Below, in pieces: positions 50,589 to 59,548 of a stretch of DNA of 64,000 nt. The position numbers and the translations under genes were made by a program. How positions within the stretch are numbered: the stretch's first letter is position 1; each line of letters begins with the position of its first letter. This DNA is from Paenibacillus contaminans (GTDB taxonomy: Bacteria > Bacillota > Bacilli > Paenibacillales > NBRC-103111), in contig NZ_QMFB01000027.1 in NCBI RefSeq assembly GCF_003285015.1, positions 59,100 to 123,099 on the forward strand, in the 5' to 3' direction. Under the pieces are notes generated by a model. It was not told the DNA's origin and made no database searches. It saw nothing but the letters and a program-made list of their open reading frames with translations.

Positions 50589-51572
50589 TCAACCGTACGA
50601 CGCGGTACGCAAGGCGGGAACGGGCTGCTGCGCAACGATTTGCCGCATGATCTGCTCGCCGTTCCTGCCCGACATCCGGGCGTCTCCCGTTAATACAAGC
50701 CGATGCGAAAGCGCGGCGACCGCCATCGCCTTGATGTCGTCGGGTACGACGAAGCTGCGGCCGCTGACGACCGCCTTTGCCTGCGCCGCCTGCATAAGCG
50801 CGAGCGAAGCCCGCGGACTCACCCCCAGCTCGACTTCCTTATGACTGCGCGTCGCGTTCGTCAGCTGCACGATATAATGCCGCAGCGATTCATCCACATG
50901 CGTCATCCTAACCTGCCGCTGAAGATCGAGCAGCTCGTCGGCGAGCAGCACCGGCTTCAAGTGTTCGATCGGGTGGCGCTCCTGCAGCCTGCCTAACATC
51001 GCGGCCTCCTGGACCGGCTCCGGATATCCGATCCGAATCCGCAGCAAAAAACGGTCCAGCTGCGCTTCCGGCAGGCCGAACGTCCCCTCGTAATCAAGCG
51101 GGTTTTGCGTCGCGAGCAGCATGAACGGCTCCGGCAGCCTGTACGTCGTCCCGTCCGCCGTCACATGCTTCTCCTCCATCGCTTCCAGCAGCGCCGCCTG
51201 CGTTTTGGGCGACGTCCGGTTCAACTCGTCGGCCAGCACGATGTTCGCAAACAAAGGGCCGGGGCGGAATTCGAATTCCCCGTTCCTCGCGTTATAGACG
51301 GCGACACCCGTTACGTCGGACGGCAGAAGATCCGGCGTAAACTGGATACGCTTGAAGCCGCAGTCAACCGTTCGCGCGAGCGCGCGCACAAGCATCGTTT
51401 TGCCGACGCCGGGCACATCCTCAAGCAGCAAATGGCCGCCGCAAAGCAAGGCGATGACGGCTTGCTCGATCGGCTCTCTTTTACCTATTATGATTCTTTC
51501 CACATTCGCAATGACGCGTTCGATCACGTCCTGCGGCAGTTCAAATCGTATATTGCTCGTTCCCGGTGGCAT
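50589..51572 (-). CDS. yeaC: MoxR-family AAA+ ATPase (YeaC-like)
   Basis: A 327-residue AAA+ ATPase. Walker A is EDVPGVGKTMLV (residues 51-62), Walker B is ANIVLADELNRTSPKTQAAL, and sensor/arginine motifs are in LLATQNPLDYEGTFGLPEAQLDRFL. The C-terminal lid has GVSPRASLALMQAAQAKAVVSGRSFVVPDD. MoxR proteins act as chaperone-like partners of VWA/DUF58 proteins. ATG 51572 is ten bases after AGGAGG. It is the first gene of the yeaC-yeaD-yebA unit. Confidence 0.93.
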   Translation of the reverse strand: MPPGTSNIRFELPQDVIERVIANVERIIIGKREPIEQAVIALLCGGHLLLEDVPGVGKTMLVRALARTVDCGFKRIQFTPDLLPSDVTGVAVYNARNGEFEFRPGPLFANIVLADELNRTSPKTQAALLEAMEEKHVTADGTTYRLPEPFMLLATQNPLDYEGTFGLPEAQLDRFLLRIRIGYPEPVQEAAMLGRLQERHPIEHLKPVLLADELLDLQRQVRMTHVDESLRHYIVQLTNATRSHKEVELGVSPRASLALMQAAQAKAVVSGRSFVVPDDIKAMAVAALSHRLVLTGDARMSGRNGEQIMRQIVAQQPVPALRTASYG

Positions 51573-51614
51573 ATCGGGCTGTCCTCCTAGCACGCTACCA
51601 AAAGCGTGTCATCT

Positions 51615-51811
51615 CTATTACTAGAGGTAGTTTAAAAAGCCCCCTTTTGATAACGAAGCAGAACGGAGGGGAATTCGACATCGAATCTTGAATTCATCCG
51701 GCAACTGCGGTACTAACGTAGGTTTTGCCTACGCTCCGTGTCCTCGTTTCTCGGTTTCATCCAACCTTCTCGGTTCTGAAAAGGGGCCTTTTTAAACACA
51801 CTATTACTAGA
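51615..51811. mobile_element. MITE-like element with terminal inverted repeats and flanking direct repeats
   Basis: GTTTAAAAAGCCCCCTTTT (51630-51648) is inverted at 51779-51797 with one mismatch in 19. The pair is 168 bp from end to end. CTATTACTAGA occurs directly outside at 51615-51625 and 51801-51811, four and three bases away from the inverted repeats, like a target duplication. A small GTAGG/CCTAC hairpin lies inside. There is no coding capacity. It sits upstream of the MoxR gene and may carry its promoter region. Confidence 0.6.
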
Positions 51812-51882
51812 AGCTTTCCCATCTCTCTATGATTTTACACATCCGGCTGCGAGAATCGGGATATGCCATCAACCGTTTGCTT

Positions 51883-53427
51883 TCATAACGCCGATGCTAG
51901 AGTCCGGTTCGAATCGGCCGATGCAAAAAGCGCATCGCCGCCGTCTTCTCTCATCGAAACCGTTACGAATCGCGCGTCCCGCTCCAAACGGTAATCTGCG
52001 ATCCGTCCGCCGAACAACTCGACAGCCGCTCGCAGCGGCACGTACAGCTCCCCATTCGCGAACCGGACATCCGCAAGCGCACGAACGAGCGGCTTTCGAT
52101 CGGGCGCGGGTGCGGGTACGAGTGAGTACTCCGTAATCGCCCGTTCCGCCGCTTCGTAAACAAGCAAACGCTGCCCGAGCCGAACGGCGGCCGTTCCCGG
52201 AGAGCCGTCGGCATAAGCGCCGCCGAGCTTTTCCGCCAAGCCGCGAAGCGGTACGGCAAAGCTTCCCCGCTCGAAAACATACTCGCCGCCCTCCAGTGTC
52301 CAATCGCCGCGATCGAACGTTATCTTAAGCGGAACGCTTGCCTGAAGCTGCTCAAGCGCGTACGCCGACTCCTTCACGGCCACCTCCGTTTGATGCCGCA
52401 GCACGGCTTCTTTCTCCCTATCCAGCAGAGCCTGAGAAGCTTCGTCCGTTTTTTTCGACCCGCCGGCCTCCTCAGCCTCGTTCGAGCCGCTGGAATCATT
52501 CGCCTCATGCGGCTTGCTTGGTTCGTTCGCCTCGCGTTTGAGCGCCGCCGAACGGCGCGCCTCCTTATCCGCTTTAACAAATTGCTCGTAGCTGGTGGCT
52601 CGGCTCCATTTGGGCTTGTGCAGCGTAAATTGAACGGGCTTCGTTTCCGGCGTCAACACGGCGAACTTCACACCCTTATCCTTGTAGAAGCGAATTATTT
52701 CGGGCAGCGCTTTGGCGGTCTCCGCGTGCCCCGCCCCGTCATGCATCAGCACGACGGTCTGTCCGCGAATCGGACTGTCCTTGACCGTCCGTACGATTTC
52801 CGCAACGGGAACGCCCGAGCGCTTCGAATCGCCGCTGTCTACATTCCAGTCATGCACCTGATAGCCCGCCGTCTCCAAATAGTAGAAATAGAAGGCGTCG
52901 AAGTTGGTCGCCGTCCCTCCCGGGGCGCGGACGAGCGTAGGCCGCAAGCCGGCGATCCGCTCAAGCGCATCCTCCGTCTTCTGCAGCTGCTTCCAAAACA
53001 CGCCGAAATCGCCGTAAAGCTCTTTATATACATGATTGTACGAATGATTGCCCAGCGAATGCCCTTCAGCCAAAATACGCTTCACCATATCCGGCTGCCG
53101 TTCCGCCATTTCCCCTAGCACGAAAAAGGTCGCCGGCACCTCTTCCTCCCGCAATATATCGAGAACCTCCGGCGTATTCACGCTCGGCCCGTCATCGAAC
53201 GTCAAATAAACGGTCGTTTCCGTCGGCGCCGCTGCCGTCACCCCCTTTTCACCCGCCTCTATTCTTTGACCCGACGACAGCTTCTCGTAGGCTTTCACGC
53301 GCGCGGCTTCCAAGCCCGCATCCTCATCCCCGTCCGCGAAAATGCGGTTCCCGATCGCATATCCTTGCAGCAGCCCGCAGCATAGCAGTGTTATCATCAT
53401 TTTCCGAACGAATGCTTTTCTCATCAT
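51883..53427 (-). CDS. Polysaccharide deacetylase with C-terminal copper-amine-oxidase-like domain
   Basis: A 514-residue exported protein. A signal peptide covers about residues 8-25. The NodB domain (about 70-265) has TFDDGP (76-81), metal ligands His128 and His132 in NHSYNH, and RAPGG near 167. A charged Glu/Ala/Lys linker follows (about 285-345). The end contains two segments of the stalk-domain type found in Paenibacillus surface proteins (YVFERGSFAVPLRGLAEKLGG and LYVPLRAAVELFGG). It probably removes acetyl groups from peptidoglycan or another wall glycan. GGAGGG lies upstream of ATG 53427. Confidence 0.88.
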   Translation of the reverse strand: MMRKAFVRKMMITLLCCGLLQGYAIGNRIFADGDEDAGLEAARVKAYEKLSSGQRIEAGEKGVTAAAPTETTVYLTFDDGPSVNTPEVLDILREEEVPATFFVLGEMAERQPDMVKRILAEGHSLGNHSYNHVYKELYGDFGVFWKQLQKTEDALERIAGLRPTLVRAPGGTATNFDAFYFYYLETAGYQVHDWNVDSGDSKRSGVPVAEIVRTVKDSPIRGQTVVLMHDGAGHAETAKALPEIIRFYKDKGVKFAVLTPETKPVQFTLHKPKWSRATSYEQFVKADKEARRSAALKREANEPSKPHEANDSSGSNEAEEAGGSKKTDEASQALLDREKEAVLRHQTEVAVKESAYALEQLQASVPLKITFDRGDWTLEGGEYVFERGSFAVPLRGLAEKLGGAYADGSPGTAAVRLGQRLLVYEAAERAITEYSLVPAPAPDRKPLVRALADVRFANGELYVPLRAAVELFGGRIADYRLERDARFVTVSMREDGGDALFASADSNRTLASAL

Positions 53428-53731
53428 GCGGATATCCCTCCGAAGGTTCTATGGATATTGCGCAGCCCTTATCGCAATCTGATAGAGTATATGGGATGCT
53501 AGACATCCGTATGCCTATGAAAATGAAGGACATTGCAACCGGAGAAATACTCATGTCTACTTTTATACACCTTGTTTATTATTAAACACATTAAGCGCCG
53601 CTTTTCTTGAATGCGACTACGGAATGCTATATAGTTAGAAGAGGTTCGCGTATGGCGCTTCTGCCTGCGGCGGCCTTTGAAGATGAACGTTACCCTTTGT
53701 GACAAATCCTGATAAAAGGAGCGATTTCAAC

Positions 53732-54805
53732 GTGGATTCGATGACTTTAATGATGAAGGAGCTTTCCGAAGCGGAGGGCGTACCCGGCTACGAGAAAGAA
53801 GTCCGCGCCCATATGCGCAAGCTGATCGAGCCGCTTACCGAAGAAGTGCTGACGGACCGGCTGGGCAGCATCGTCGGACGCAAAACCGGCGACGCGAACG
53901 GACCGCGCATTTTGCTTGCCGGCCATTTGGATGAAGTCGGCTTCATGGTGACCGCGGTAACGCCGAAAGGCTTCATCCGCTTTCAAGCGTTAGGCGGCTG
54001 GTGGCCGCATAACATGCTTTCGCACCGCGTCAAAATCAAATCGAGCAAAGGCGACCATATCGGCATTATCGGCTCGAAGCCTCCGCACGCTCTTACCGCG
54101 GATGAACGCAATAAAGTGATGCAGCTGAAGGACCTCTACATAGACGTAGGCGCCAAAAGCGCGGAAGACGCAGCGGATATGGGCATCCGCCCAGGCGATA
54201 TGATCGTGCCTGTGGCCGAATTCATGACGATGCGCGAAGGCGACTTGTGGGTCGGCAAAGCGCTCGACAACCGGGCGGGCTGCGCGCTTGCGGTGGAAGT
54301 GCTGAAGCGGCTTGAGAACGAAGCGCATCCGAACGTCGTCTTTTCCGGCGCTACGGTGCAAGAGGAAGTCGGCCTTCGCGGCGCGGGCACGTTGGCCAAT
54401 TTGGTGAAGCCGGACATCGCGTTCGCGCTGGACGTAGGACTTGCCTACGACACGCCGGGCTCCGAGTCGAACCCGATCACCTGCAACGTCGGCGACGGTC
54501 CGATCATCTCGCTGATGGACGCGACGATGATCGCGCATAAGGGCTTGCGCGAGCTGGTCATGGATACCGCGACCGAGCTCGGCATCAAATACCAGGTCGA
54601 CGCGCTCACCGGCGGCGGCACCGACGGCGGCCGCTTCCACACGAGCGGCATCGGCGTGCCGACATTGTACGTCGGCTTTGCGACGCGGTACATCCACAGC
54701 CATAACGCGATCATGTCGAAAACCGACTTCGATCACGCGGCGACGATTCTAACCGCCGTCATCAAGAAGCTCGATAGCGCCAAGCTGGCCGAGCTGCTCG
54801 AATAG
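53732..54805 (+). CDS. M42 family aminopeptidase
   Basis: A 357-residue cytoplasmic metallo-aminopeptidase of the M42 (glutamyl aminopeptidase/deblocking) family. Metal-binding motifs are LLAGHLDEVGFMV, GKALDNRAGCALAVEV, SGATVQEEVGLRGAG, FALDVGLAYD and the final RYIHSHNAI, which together hold the two His, the bridging Asp and the catalytic Glu pair. I chose GTG 53732, ten bases after AAAGGAG; ATG 53741 is also possible. A strong terminator follows at 54867-54911. Confidence 0.92.
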   Translation: MDSMTLMMKELSEAEGVPGYEKEVRAHMRKLIEPLTEEVLTDRLGSIVGRKTGDANGPRILLAGHLDEVGFMVTAVTPKGFIRFQALGGWWPHNMLSHRVKIKSSKGDHIGIIGSKPPHALTADERNKVMQLKDLYIDVGAKSAEDAADMGIRPGDMIVPVAEFMTMREGDLWVGKALDNRAGCALAVEVLKRLENEAHPNVVFSGATVQEEVGLRGAGTLANLVKPDIAFALDVGLAYDTPGSESNPITCNVGDGPIISLMDATMIAHKGLRELVMDTATELGIKYQVDALTGGGTDGGRFHTSGIGVPTLYVGFATRYIHSHNAIMSKTDFDHAATILTAVIKKLDSAKLAELLE

Positions 54806-54866
54806 CTCTTTCAAGGAACCTCCGGGAGCCGTTTGGCACACCGATTGCGCTCCGCGTAGCGCGCGC

Positions 54867-54911
54867 AAAAAGCCTGCAGATCCGCTTAATTGCGGATTTG
54901 CAGGCTTTTTA
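54867..54911 (+). terminator. Rho-independent terminator of the M42 peptidase gene
   Basis: AAAAAGCCTGCAGATCCGC pairs with GCGGATTTGCAGGCTTTTT almost perfectly around a small loop, with T-runs on both sides. Confidence 0.95.
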
Positions 54912-54950
54912 AGGCATTCCAATCACAGTCTACGGTAGAGGCTAGCCCAT

Positions 54951-55074
54951 AGCAGGGACGAAAGTCGGGCTTAGTGATCCGGTGGTACCGAATGGAAGAG
55001 CCATCGCTCAACGGATAAAAGCTACCCTGGGGATAACAGGCTTATCTCCCTCGAGAGTCCACATCGACGGGGAG
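54951..55074 (+). pseudogene. Fragment of a 23S rRNA gene (domain V, peptidyl-transferase region)
   Basis: The 124 bp match conserved 23S rRNA sequence from AGCAGGGACGAAAGTCGGGC through TAGTGATCCGGTGG, CCATCGCTCAACGGATAAAA, CTACCCTGGGGATAACAGGC and GAGTCCACATCGACGGGGAG. The universally conserved GGGGATAACAGG of the peptidyl-transferase centre is included. A few positions differ from what I recall of the Bacillota consensus (for example TCCCTCGAGAG for TCCCCCAAGAG). Sequence on both sides is not rRNA, so this is an isolated fragment and not a functional gene. Confidence 0.9.
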
Positions 55075-55263
55075 CCGCGGGCCCATTCCGTTAACCGATT
55101 TATGGCGCTGTTGCGCCCGCATACCTCGCATACGAACCCGCGTTTTGACTCCGCACCGCGCGCGACTCCCGGCACGCGGTGCTCGGTCACACGTCAGCTG
55201 TCAAACCGCGGCTGCGGACTCTTTCATGATAAGCGGGAGTAACTCTTTAGCGGTCAAGGCAAT

Positions 55264-55476
55264 AGTGTAGAAAACCTCACTGGTAATGAGGCGATGTCCA
55301 CTATTCAACCAGTAGAAGGTACGTTTTCGCCGATTAGTGAGGGAAACGAAACTATCAATTTGCTTTTCCTCACTAATAATATCCTTTCCCTTATTAGCTT
55401 CCCCGAACGCGGGTTTTTGGCGTAAACTAATAACGTTTGCTTCACGAATAATAAACTTTTCCTCATTATTTCTCAC
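55264..55476. repeat. Dispersed repeat family B, copy 2
   Basis: It aligns with the first part of 16661-17022: AGTGTAGAAAACCT, TTAGTGAGG, AACGAAACTATCAATTT, CCTCACTAATAAT and GAACGCGGGTTTT recur in the same order. It lacks the extra tandem subunits of copy 1. It lies between the 23S fragment and the TetR gene. The interval 55075-55263 before it has no recognised feature. Confidence 0.75.
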
Positions 55477-55555
55477 CGACTGCAACTAGACAGGTACGAT
55501 CGGCGAGGAGTAAGGTTCAGCCGTTGTATTTTAGCGCGGAATCGTTTATGCTATA

Positions 55556-55573
55556 ACTGACCGGACGTTCAGT
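55556..55573. promoter_or_regulatory. TetR-family operator, site 1
   Basis: ACTGACCGGACGTTCAGT, an imperfect palindrome, lies 22 bp before the TetR start codon. An identical 18-bp copy precedes the MFS gene at 56982. Confidence 0.8.
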
Positions 55574-55595
55574 TTATCATCAAGGAGGTGCACCG

Positions 55596-56198
55596 ATGGC
55601 ACGCCGCAAGGAAGAAGCCGAGCATTCCAAACGACTTATCGCGACCAAAGCGAAGGAGCTGTTTTGCCAGAAGGGGTACGCAGCCACTTCTATGGAGGAT
55701 ATCCGCACGGCGACGGGCATGAGCAAAGGCAGCATCTACTATCATTTCAAAAGCAAGGAGACGCTTTTTCTCCATTTGATTGAGGCCAACATGCAGGAAT
55801 GGCTGGATACCTGGAATGAGCTCGAGTCTACGCTGACGACATCCACCGATAAGCTGTATCGGCTCGCGCAGCATTACGTAGAGGATTTTCAAAATCCGCT
55901 GTTGAAGGCGGCGGAAGAGTTTGCCGGCAGCCGTTCCTCCGATCCGGCGATCATGGAGCAGCTGCTGACTTTCACGAAGGCGCACTACCCCGCCTTTATG
56001 AAGCTTCTTGCCGATGGGATGCGGAACGGGGAATTCCGTGAAGACGACACCGAGGATTTGATGTACATCCTGTTTGCTTTAATGAGCGGGCTCAGCGTCG
56101 CATTTTACGATCTCCCGTACGAGAAATTAGGACCTTTGTACAAAAAAGCCGTCGACGTATTTCTGGATGGCATCCGCCTTTCGAAGCCGCGCGCTTAA
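55596..56198 (+). CDS. TetR-family transcriptional regulator
   Basis: A 200-residue repressor with an N-terminal helix-turn-helix at about residues 30-55 (SMEDIRTATGMSKGSIYYHF), preceded by AKELFCQKGYAAT. The C-terminal ligand-binding part is helical and not conserved. AAGGAGGTG lies about seven bases before the ATG. Identical operators in front of this gene and the MFS gene suggest that it represses itself and the exporter; the effector is unknown. Confidence 0.9.
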   Translation: MARRKEEAEHSKRLIATKAKELFCQKGYAATSMEDIRTATGMSKGSIYYHFKSKETLFLHLIEANMQEWLDTWNELESTLTTSTDKLYRLAQHYVEDFQNPLLKAAEEFAGSRSSDPAIMEQLLTFTKAHYPAFMKLLADGMRNGEFREDDTEDLMYILFALMSGLSVAFYDLPYEKLGPLYKKAVDVFLDGIRLSKPRA

Positions 56199-56574
56199 TC
56201 GGTTGTGCTTAGTATGTGAAACAAAAATTCCTTTACTCCCCTCTGCTCTTCATGTTCAGGTTGTCCCGGATTACGCTCCTTCACTCGCGAAAACATGATA
56301 TTGAGGGAAAGCGATCGTGCACTAAAAGTCTTAATGGAAAATATACAGTTAGTTTTCGTGATTTTGATGATTTTGCGGGTTTACCTGGAAAATCTACAGC
56401 TAATTTGAGACATTTTGCCTAATATGGTGTTTTTCGATAATTATAACTGTAGTTTTTCCAGCTATTTGCCCACATCCGCCCGATAGCCCAAATTAAACTG
56501 GAGGTTTTACAGTTAGCGGAATGGGTAACGCTCGATCGACTTATCTCATATCCCCTGACTGTGAACGCCGTCTC
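56199..56574. other. AT-rich intergenic segment with partial repeats
   Basis: No gene is recognised. It contains GGTTTTACAGTTAGCG (56503-56518), whose last 15 bases are also present at 19621-19635 in the gap between the AICAR formyltransferase and PurO genes. Further variants (TACAGTTAG, CTACAGCTAA, TAACTGTAG) lie nearby. Confidence 0.5.
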
Positions 56575-56950
56575 GTTGTGCCAGCCACTAACAGCCATGA
56601 CGAGGATGATCGTGGCGCGCTTTGACCAGCAGGTCTCTCGGCGTAAGCCACTAGCGCCTATTGACAAGGCAGTTCGTGGGCGTACTATGAACACAGCCAG
56701 CCGTTGACCGCCATGACAAGGCTGTTCCTGGCGCACCCATGACCACAGGTCTCTCGGTGCCGCCATTAACCGCTATGACAAGGTAGTTCGTGAGCGTACT
56801 ATGACCACCGGTCTCACGGTGTCAGCCACTAACCGCCATGACGAGGTTGTACACGATGCAGCCGCTAATCGCCATGGCAGGCTAATCGTGGCGCACAGAC
56901 CGCCAGCTACACGGCGCCAGCTACTAGCCGCCAGTCGCCGTCGCCGCGCC
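56575..56950. repeat. Degenerate tandem repeat of about 62 bp
   Basis: Six or so diverged units share GCCACTAACCGCCATGACAAGG, then TTCGTGGCG and TGACCACAGGTCTCTCGGTG. Unit lengths vary from about 36 to 65 bp. It lies between the TetR gene and the operator of the MFS gene. No coding frame runs through it. Confidence 0.65.
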
Positions 56951-56981
56951 CCAAGCAGCCGGCGCATTTTTCACCAAAATA

Positions 56982-56999
56982 ACTGACCGGACGTTCAGT
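56982..56999. promoter_or_regulatory. TetR-family operator, site 2
   Basis: ACTGACCGGACGTTCAGT, identical to the site before the TetR gene, lies 47 bp before the MFS start codon. Confidence 0.8.
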
Positions 57000-57046
57000 C
57001 TTTAGATTCGACAAACCGTGAAACTTCGCTCAACAGGAGGCCGCCT

Positions 57047-58279
57047 ATGAAAGAATTGTTTCAAAACCGCGTGTTCCGCGTCGTCATCGCCGCCGATCTT
57101 TTGCAGCAAATTGCGATTTGGGTCCGCAATATTGCGCTATTGTTTTACGTCATGGAGCAAACCGGCAGCGACCCGGTTGCCGTATCGATGCTTACGGTCA
57201 TTGAGCAGGCACCGATTTTCTTATTCGCCTTCTTGGGCGGAACGCTCGCCGACCGGTGGAATCCGAAAAAGGTGCTGATGACCAGCGATATGCTTAGCGC
57301 CGCTTCGATCGCCGTCATCATGCTGCTGATCGCAGGCGGCTACTGGGAAGCCGTCTTTGCAGCTACGCTCGTATCCGCCATTGTCAGTCAAATTTCCCAG
57401 CCGGCTTCCGTCATCATTTTCAAAAAATACGTGCCCGAATCCCAAGTATCCGCAGCCATCGGCCTAAGCCAGAGCATGATGTCCCTGTTCATGATCGTCG
57501 GACCGATGGTCGGGACGCTTATCTATTCGTGGCTCGGCATCACGTATTCACTGCTTTGCCTGTTCGTGCTGTTCGGCGCATCGGCGCTCGTCCAAACGCT
57601 GCTGCCCAAAATGTCAAAGCCGGAACGTCCCGCAGACAGCCGGATTTGGCAAGAGATGAAGGAGGGGTTCCGGTACGTGCGCGCAAACCGCAACCTGCTG
57701 CTGATCGCCGGAGCGTTCTCGCTGATCGGCCTCGGGTCCGGTCTCATCCATCCGCTCGACGTCTACATCGTGACCGATCGGCTGCAGCTCGACAAGGAAG
57801 CGCTGCAATGGTTCTATGCGCTGTCCGGCATCGGCATGCTGATCGGCGGGCTAACCGCAGCGGCTGTCGCCGACCGGCTTAACACAAGGCTGATACTTTT
57901 CGCGGGCATCGTTTTCCTATCGATCTCGATCGTCGTCGAAGCGCTCTCCGTCTGGGTCGCCTTGACCGCCGCCATGCGCTTTCTCGTCGGTATCATGATG
58001 GCGTTCATGCAAATCGTGCTCAGCATGCTGCTTATCAAGCTTGTCGATGAAGCGTATGTCGGGCGTGCGAACGGCGCGATCAGTCCTCTGATGATCGGCG
58101 GGATACTCGCCGGGTCGGCGCTGTCCGGCTTCGTCCTGAAATCGACGACACTCATCGTCACGTTCGGCATATCGGCCGCGATCATTTTTGCCGCCGCATG
58201 GTTTTGTCTCGGGCTTACCGTCCCTCAGCGCAAGCAGCCCGCTGCCGGACAGGAGTCCGTCGTTCAAACCCTTAACTAA
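57047..58279 (+). CDS. MFS transporter (probable drug exporter)
   Basis: A 410-residue transporter with about 12 membrane helices, of the enterobactin-exporter-like MFS group. The loop between helices 2 and 3 reads LGGTLADRWNPKKVLMTSD, the typical basic MFS motif, and a second one is AVADRLNTRLILF. The cytoplasmic middle loop contains RIWQEMKEGFRYVRANRNLLL. The start has AGGAGG eight bases upstream. The shared TetR operator suggests induction by a toxic compound. Substrate unknown. Confidence 0.88.
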   Translation: MKELFQNRVFRVVIAADLLQQIAIWVRNIALLFYVMEQTGSDPVAVSMLTVIEQAPIFLFAFLGGTLADRWNPKKVLMTSDMLSAASIAVIMLLIAGGYWEAVFAATLVSAIVSQISQPASVIIFKKYVPESQVSAAIGLSQSMMSLFMIVGPMVGTLIYSWLGITYSLLCLFVLFGASALVQTLLPKMSKPERPADSRIWQEMKEGFRYVRANRNLLLIAGAFSLIGLGSGLIHPLDVYIVTDRLQLDKEALQWFYALSGIGMLIGGLTAAAVADRLNTRLILFAGIVFLSISIVVEALSVWVALTAAMRFLVGIMMAFMQIVLSMLLIKLVDEAYVGRANGAISPLMIGGILAGSALSGFVLKSTTLIVTFGISAAIIFAAAWFCLGLTVPQRKQPAAGQESVVQTLN

Positions 58280-58480
58280 GCAAATCGTCTATGGCTGTCC
58301 GCCTGCGCTGCCGCGAGCCGAGGTGAATACACTATCCTGTATGTTGTCCCGTCCATGTGAAAGCTCGTCATCGAACGCTACGTTATTATGGAAGCAGTGT
58401 AATATGCCGTCGCTTGCCTTGGACAATAAGCTCCGCTTCCGCCGTTTTGGCGCAAGCGCATCGGGAGGGATCCGCCTGCT

Positions 58481-59548
58481 ATGGCAACGGAAATAACAAT
58501 AGCCGCTATCGGTGATCTGTTGATGAAAAAAAGCGTCATCGCCGCAGCCAAAAGAGCCGGACGCGGCAAACGTCACGTTTTTGACGGCATGTTCGCGGAG
58601 GTCGCTCCGCTGCTTAAGCAGGCCGACCTGACGATCGGCAATCTTGAAACGACGTTCGCCGGGCGCAACGCTTCAGGCGTTGCCGGCACGACCGAGTCGC
58701 GGCACCCGAAGACGAATTTCCCCCGCTTCAACTGTCCCGACAGCTTTGCCGGCACGCTGAAGCGGCTTGGCTTCGACGTAATGACCACGGCCAACAATCA
58801 CTGCGTGGATCATGGCATCGGCGGCTTGAACCGTACGCTGAACGTGCTCGACCGCGCCGGTCTGGCTCATACGGGCACGTCCCGTACAGCCGCGGAATCC
58901 GGAAAGCTGCTTATCCGCAGCGTCAAGGGCGTTCGTGTCGGCATTTTGGCCTACACACAGGGGACGAACCGTCTTCCCGTACCTAAAGGAAAGACGTGGG
59001 CGGTCAACAAAATCCGCTTCGGCCGCATCGCATCGGATTTGCGCAGAATGCGGCGGTTGGCGGATGTTACGGTCGTCTGCATCCACTTTGGCTCGGAATA
59101 CAAGCTGGAGCCAAACGCCTGGCAAAAGCAGGTTGTGCGCAAGCTGTTCGCGTTAGGCGCCGACGTCGTTCTGGGTGCGCATCCGCACGTGCTTCAGCGC
59201 CACTCGCTCCGAACCGTAAAAGACGCGAGCGGAAGATCGCGCCGGCGTTATGTCATTTATTCGATGGGCAACTTCATCGGCTCGAAGCTGAAAAAAAACG
59301 ACCATACCAAAAACGGCGTTATCGTCAGACTCACGATCCGCAAGCAGCGCGAGGGTCTCGCCGGCGTCGTCAAAGCCCGCGCCGTTCCGACGTGGATCGG
59401 TCGTCCAGAAAAAGCCGGTCATGCAGGCTATCGGCTGCACACAATGCGCCAAGCGCTCGCGCGAGCAGCAAAAAACGGCAGCGAGGCACGCACGCTGCGC
59501 CGCGTCAATCGTCGCGCCGCGACGCTGTTCGGTTCGCAGCTGTCTTGA
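58481..59548 (+). CDS. CapA-family metallophosphatase-like protein without signal peptide
   Basis: A 355-residue protein of the CapA/PgsA family, linked in other species to poly-gamma-glutamate or capsule handling. Motifs: ITIAAIGDLLM (residues 5-15), LTIGNLETTF, VMTTANNHCVDHG, VVCIHFGSEY, GADVVLGAHPHVLQ and VIYSMGNFIGS, which carry the metal-binding Asp, Asn and His residues. There is no N-terminal signal or membrane helix, so it is probably cytoplasmic, and no capB or capC is adjacent. The C-terminus is very basic. GGGAGG lies 11 bases upstream of the ATG. Confidence 0.88.
   Translation: MATEITIAAIGDLLMKKSVIAAAKRAGRGKRHVFDGMFAEVAPLLKQADLTIGNLETTFAGRNASGVAGTTESRHPKTNFPRFNCPDSFAGTLKRLGFDVMTTANNHCVDHGIGGLNRTLNVLDRAGLAHTGTSRTAAESGKLLIRSVKGVRVGILAYTQGTNRLPVPKGKTWAVNKIRFGRIASDLRRMRRLADVTVVCIHFGSEYKLEPNAWQKQVVRKLFALGADVVLGAHPHVLQRHSLRTVKDASGRSRRRYVIYSMGNFIGSKLKKNDHTKNGVIVRLTIRKQREGLAGVVKARAVPTWIGRPEKAGHAGYRLHTMRQALARAAKNGSEARTLRRVNRRAATLFGSQLS

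Noticed and set aside
55008..55190. 60-codon minus-strand frame over the 23S fragment
   Set aside because: Its second half is antisense to rRNA sequence, so it is a false protein call.
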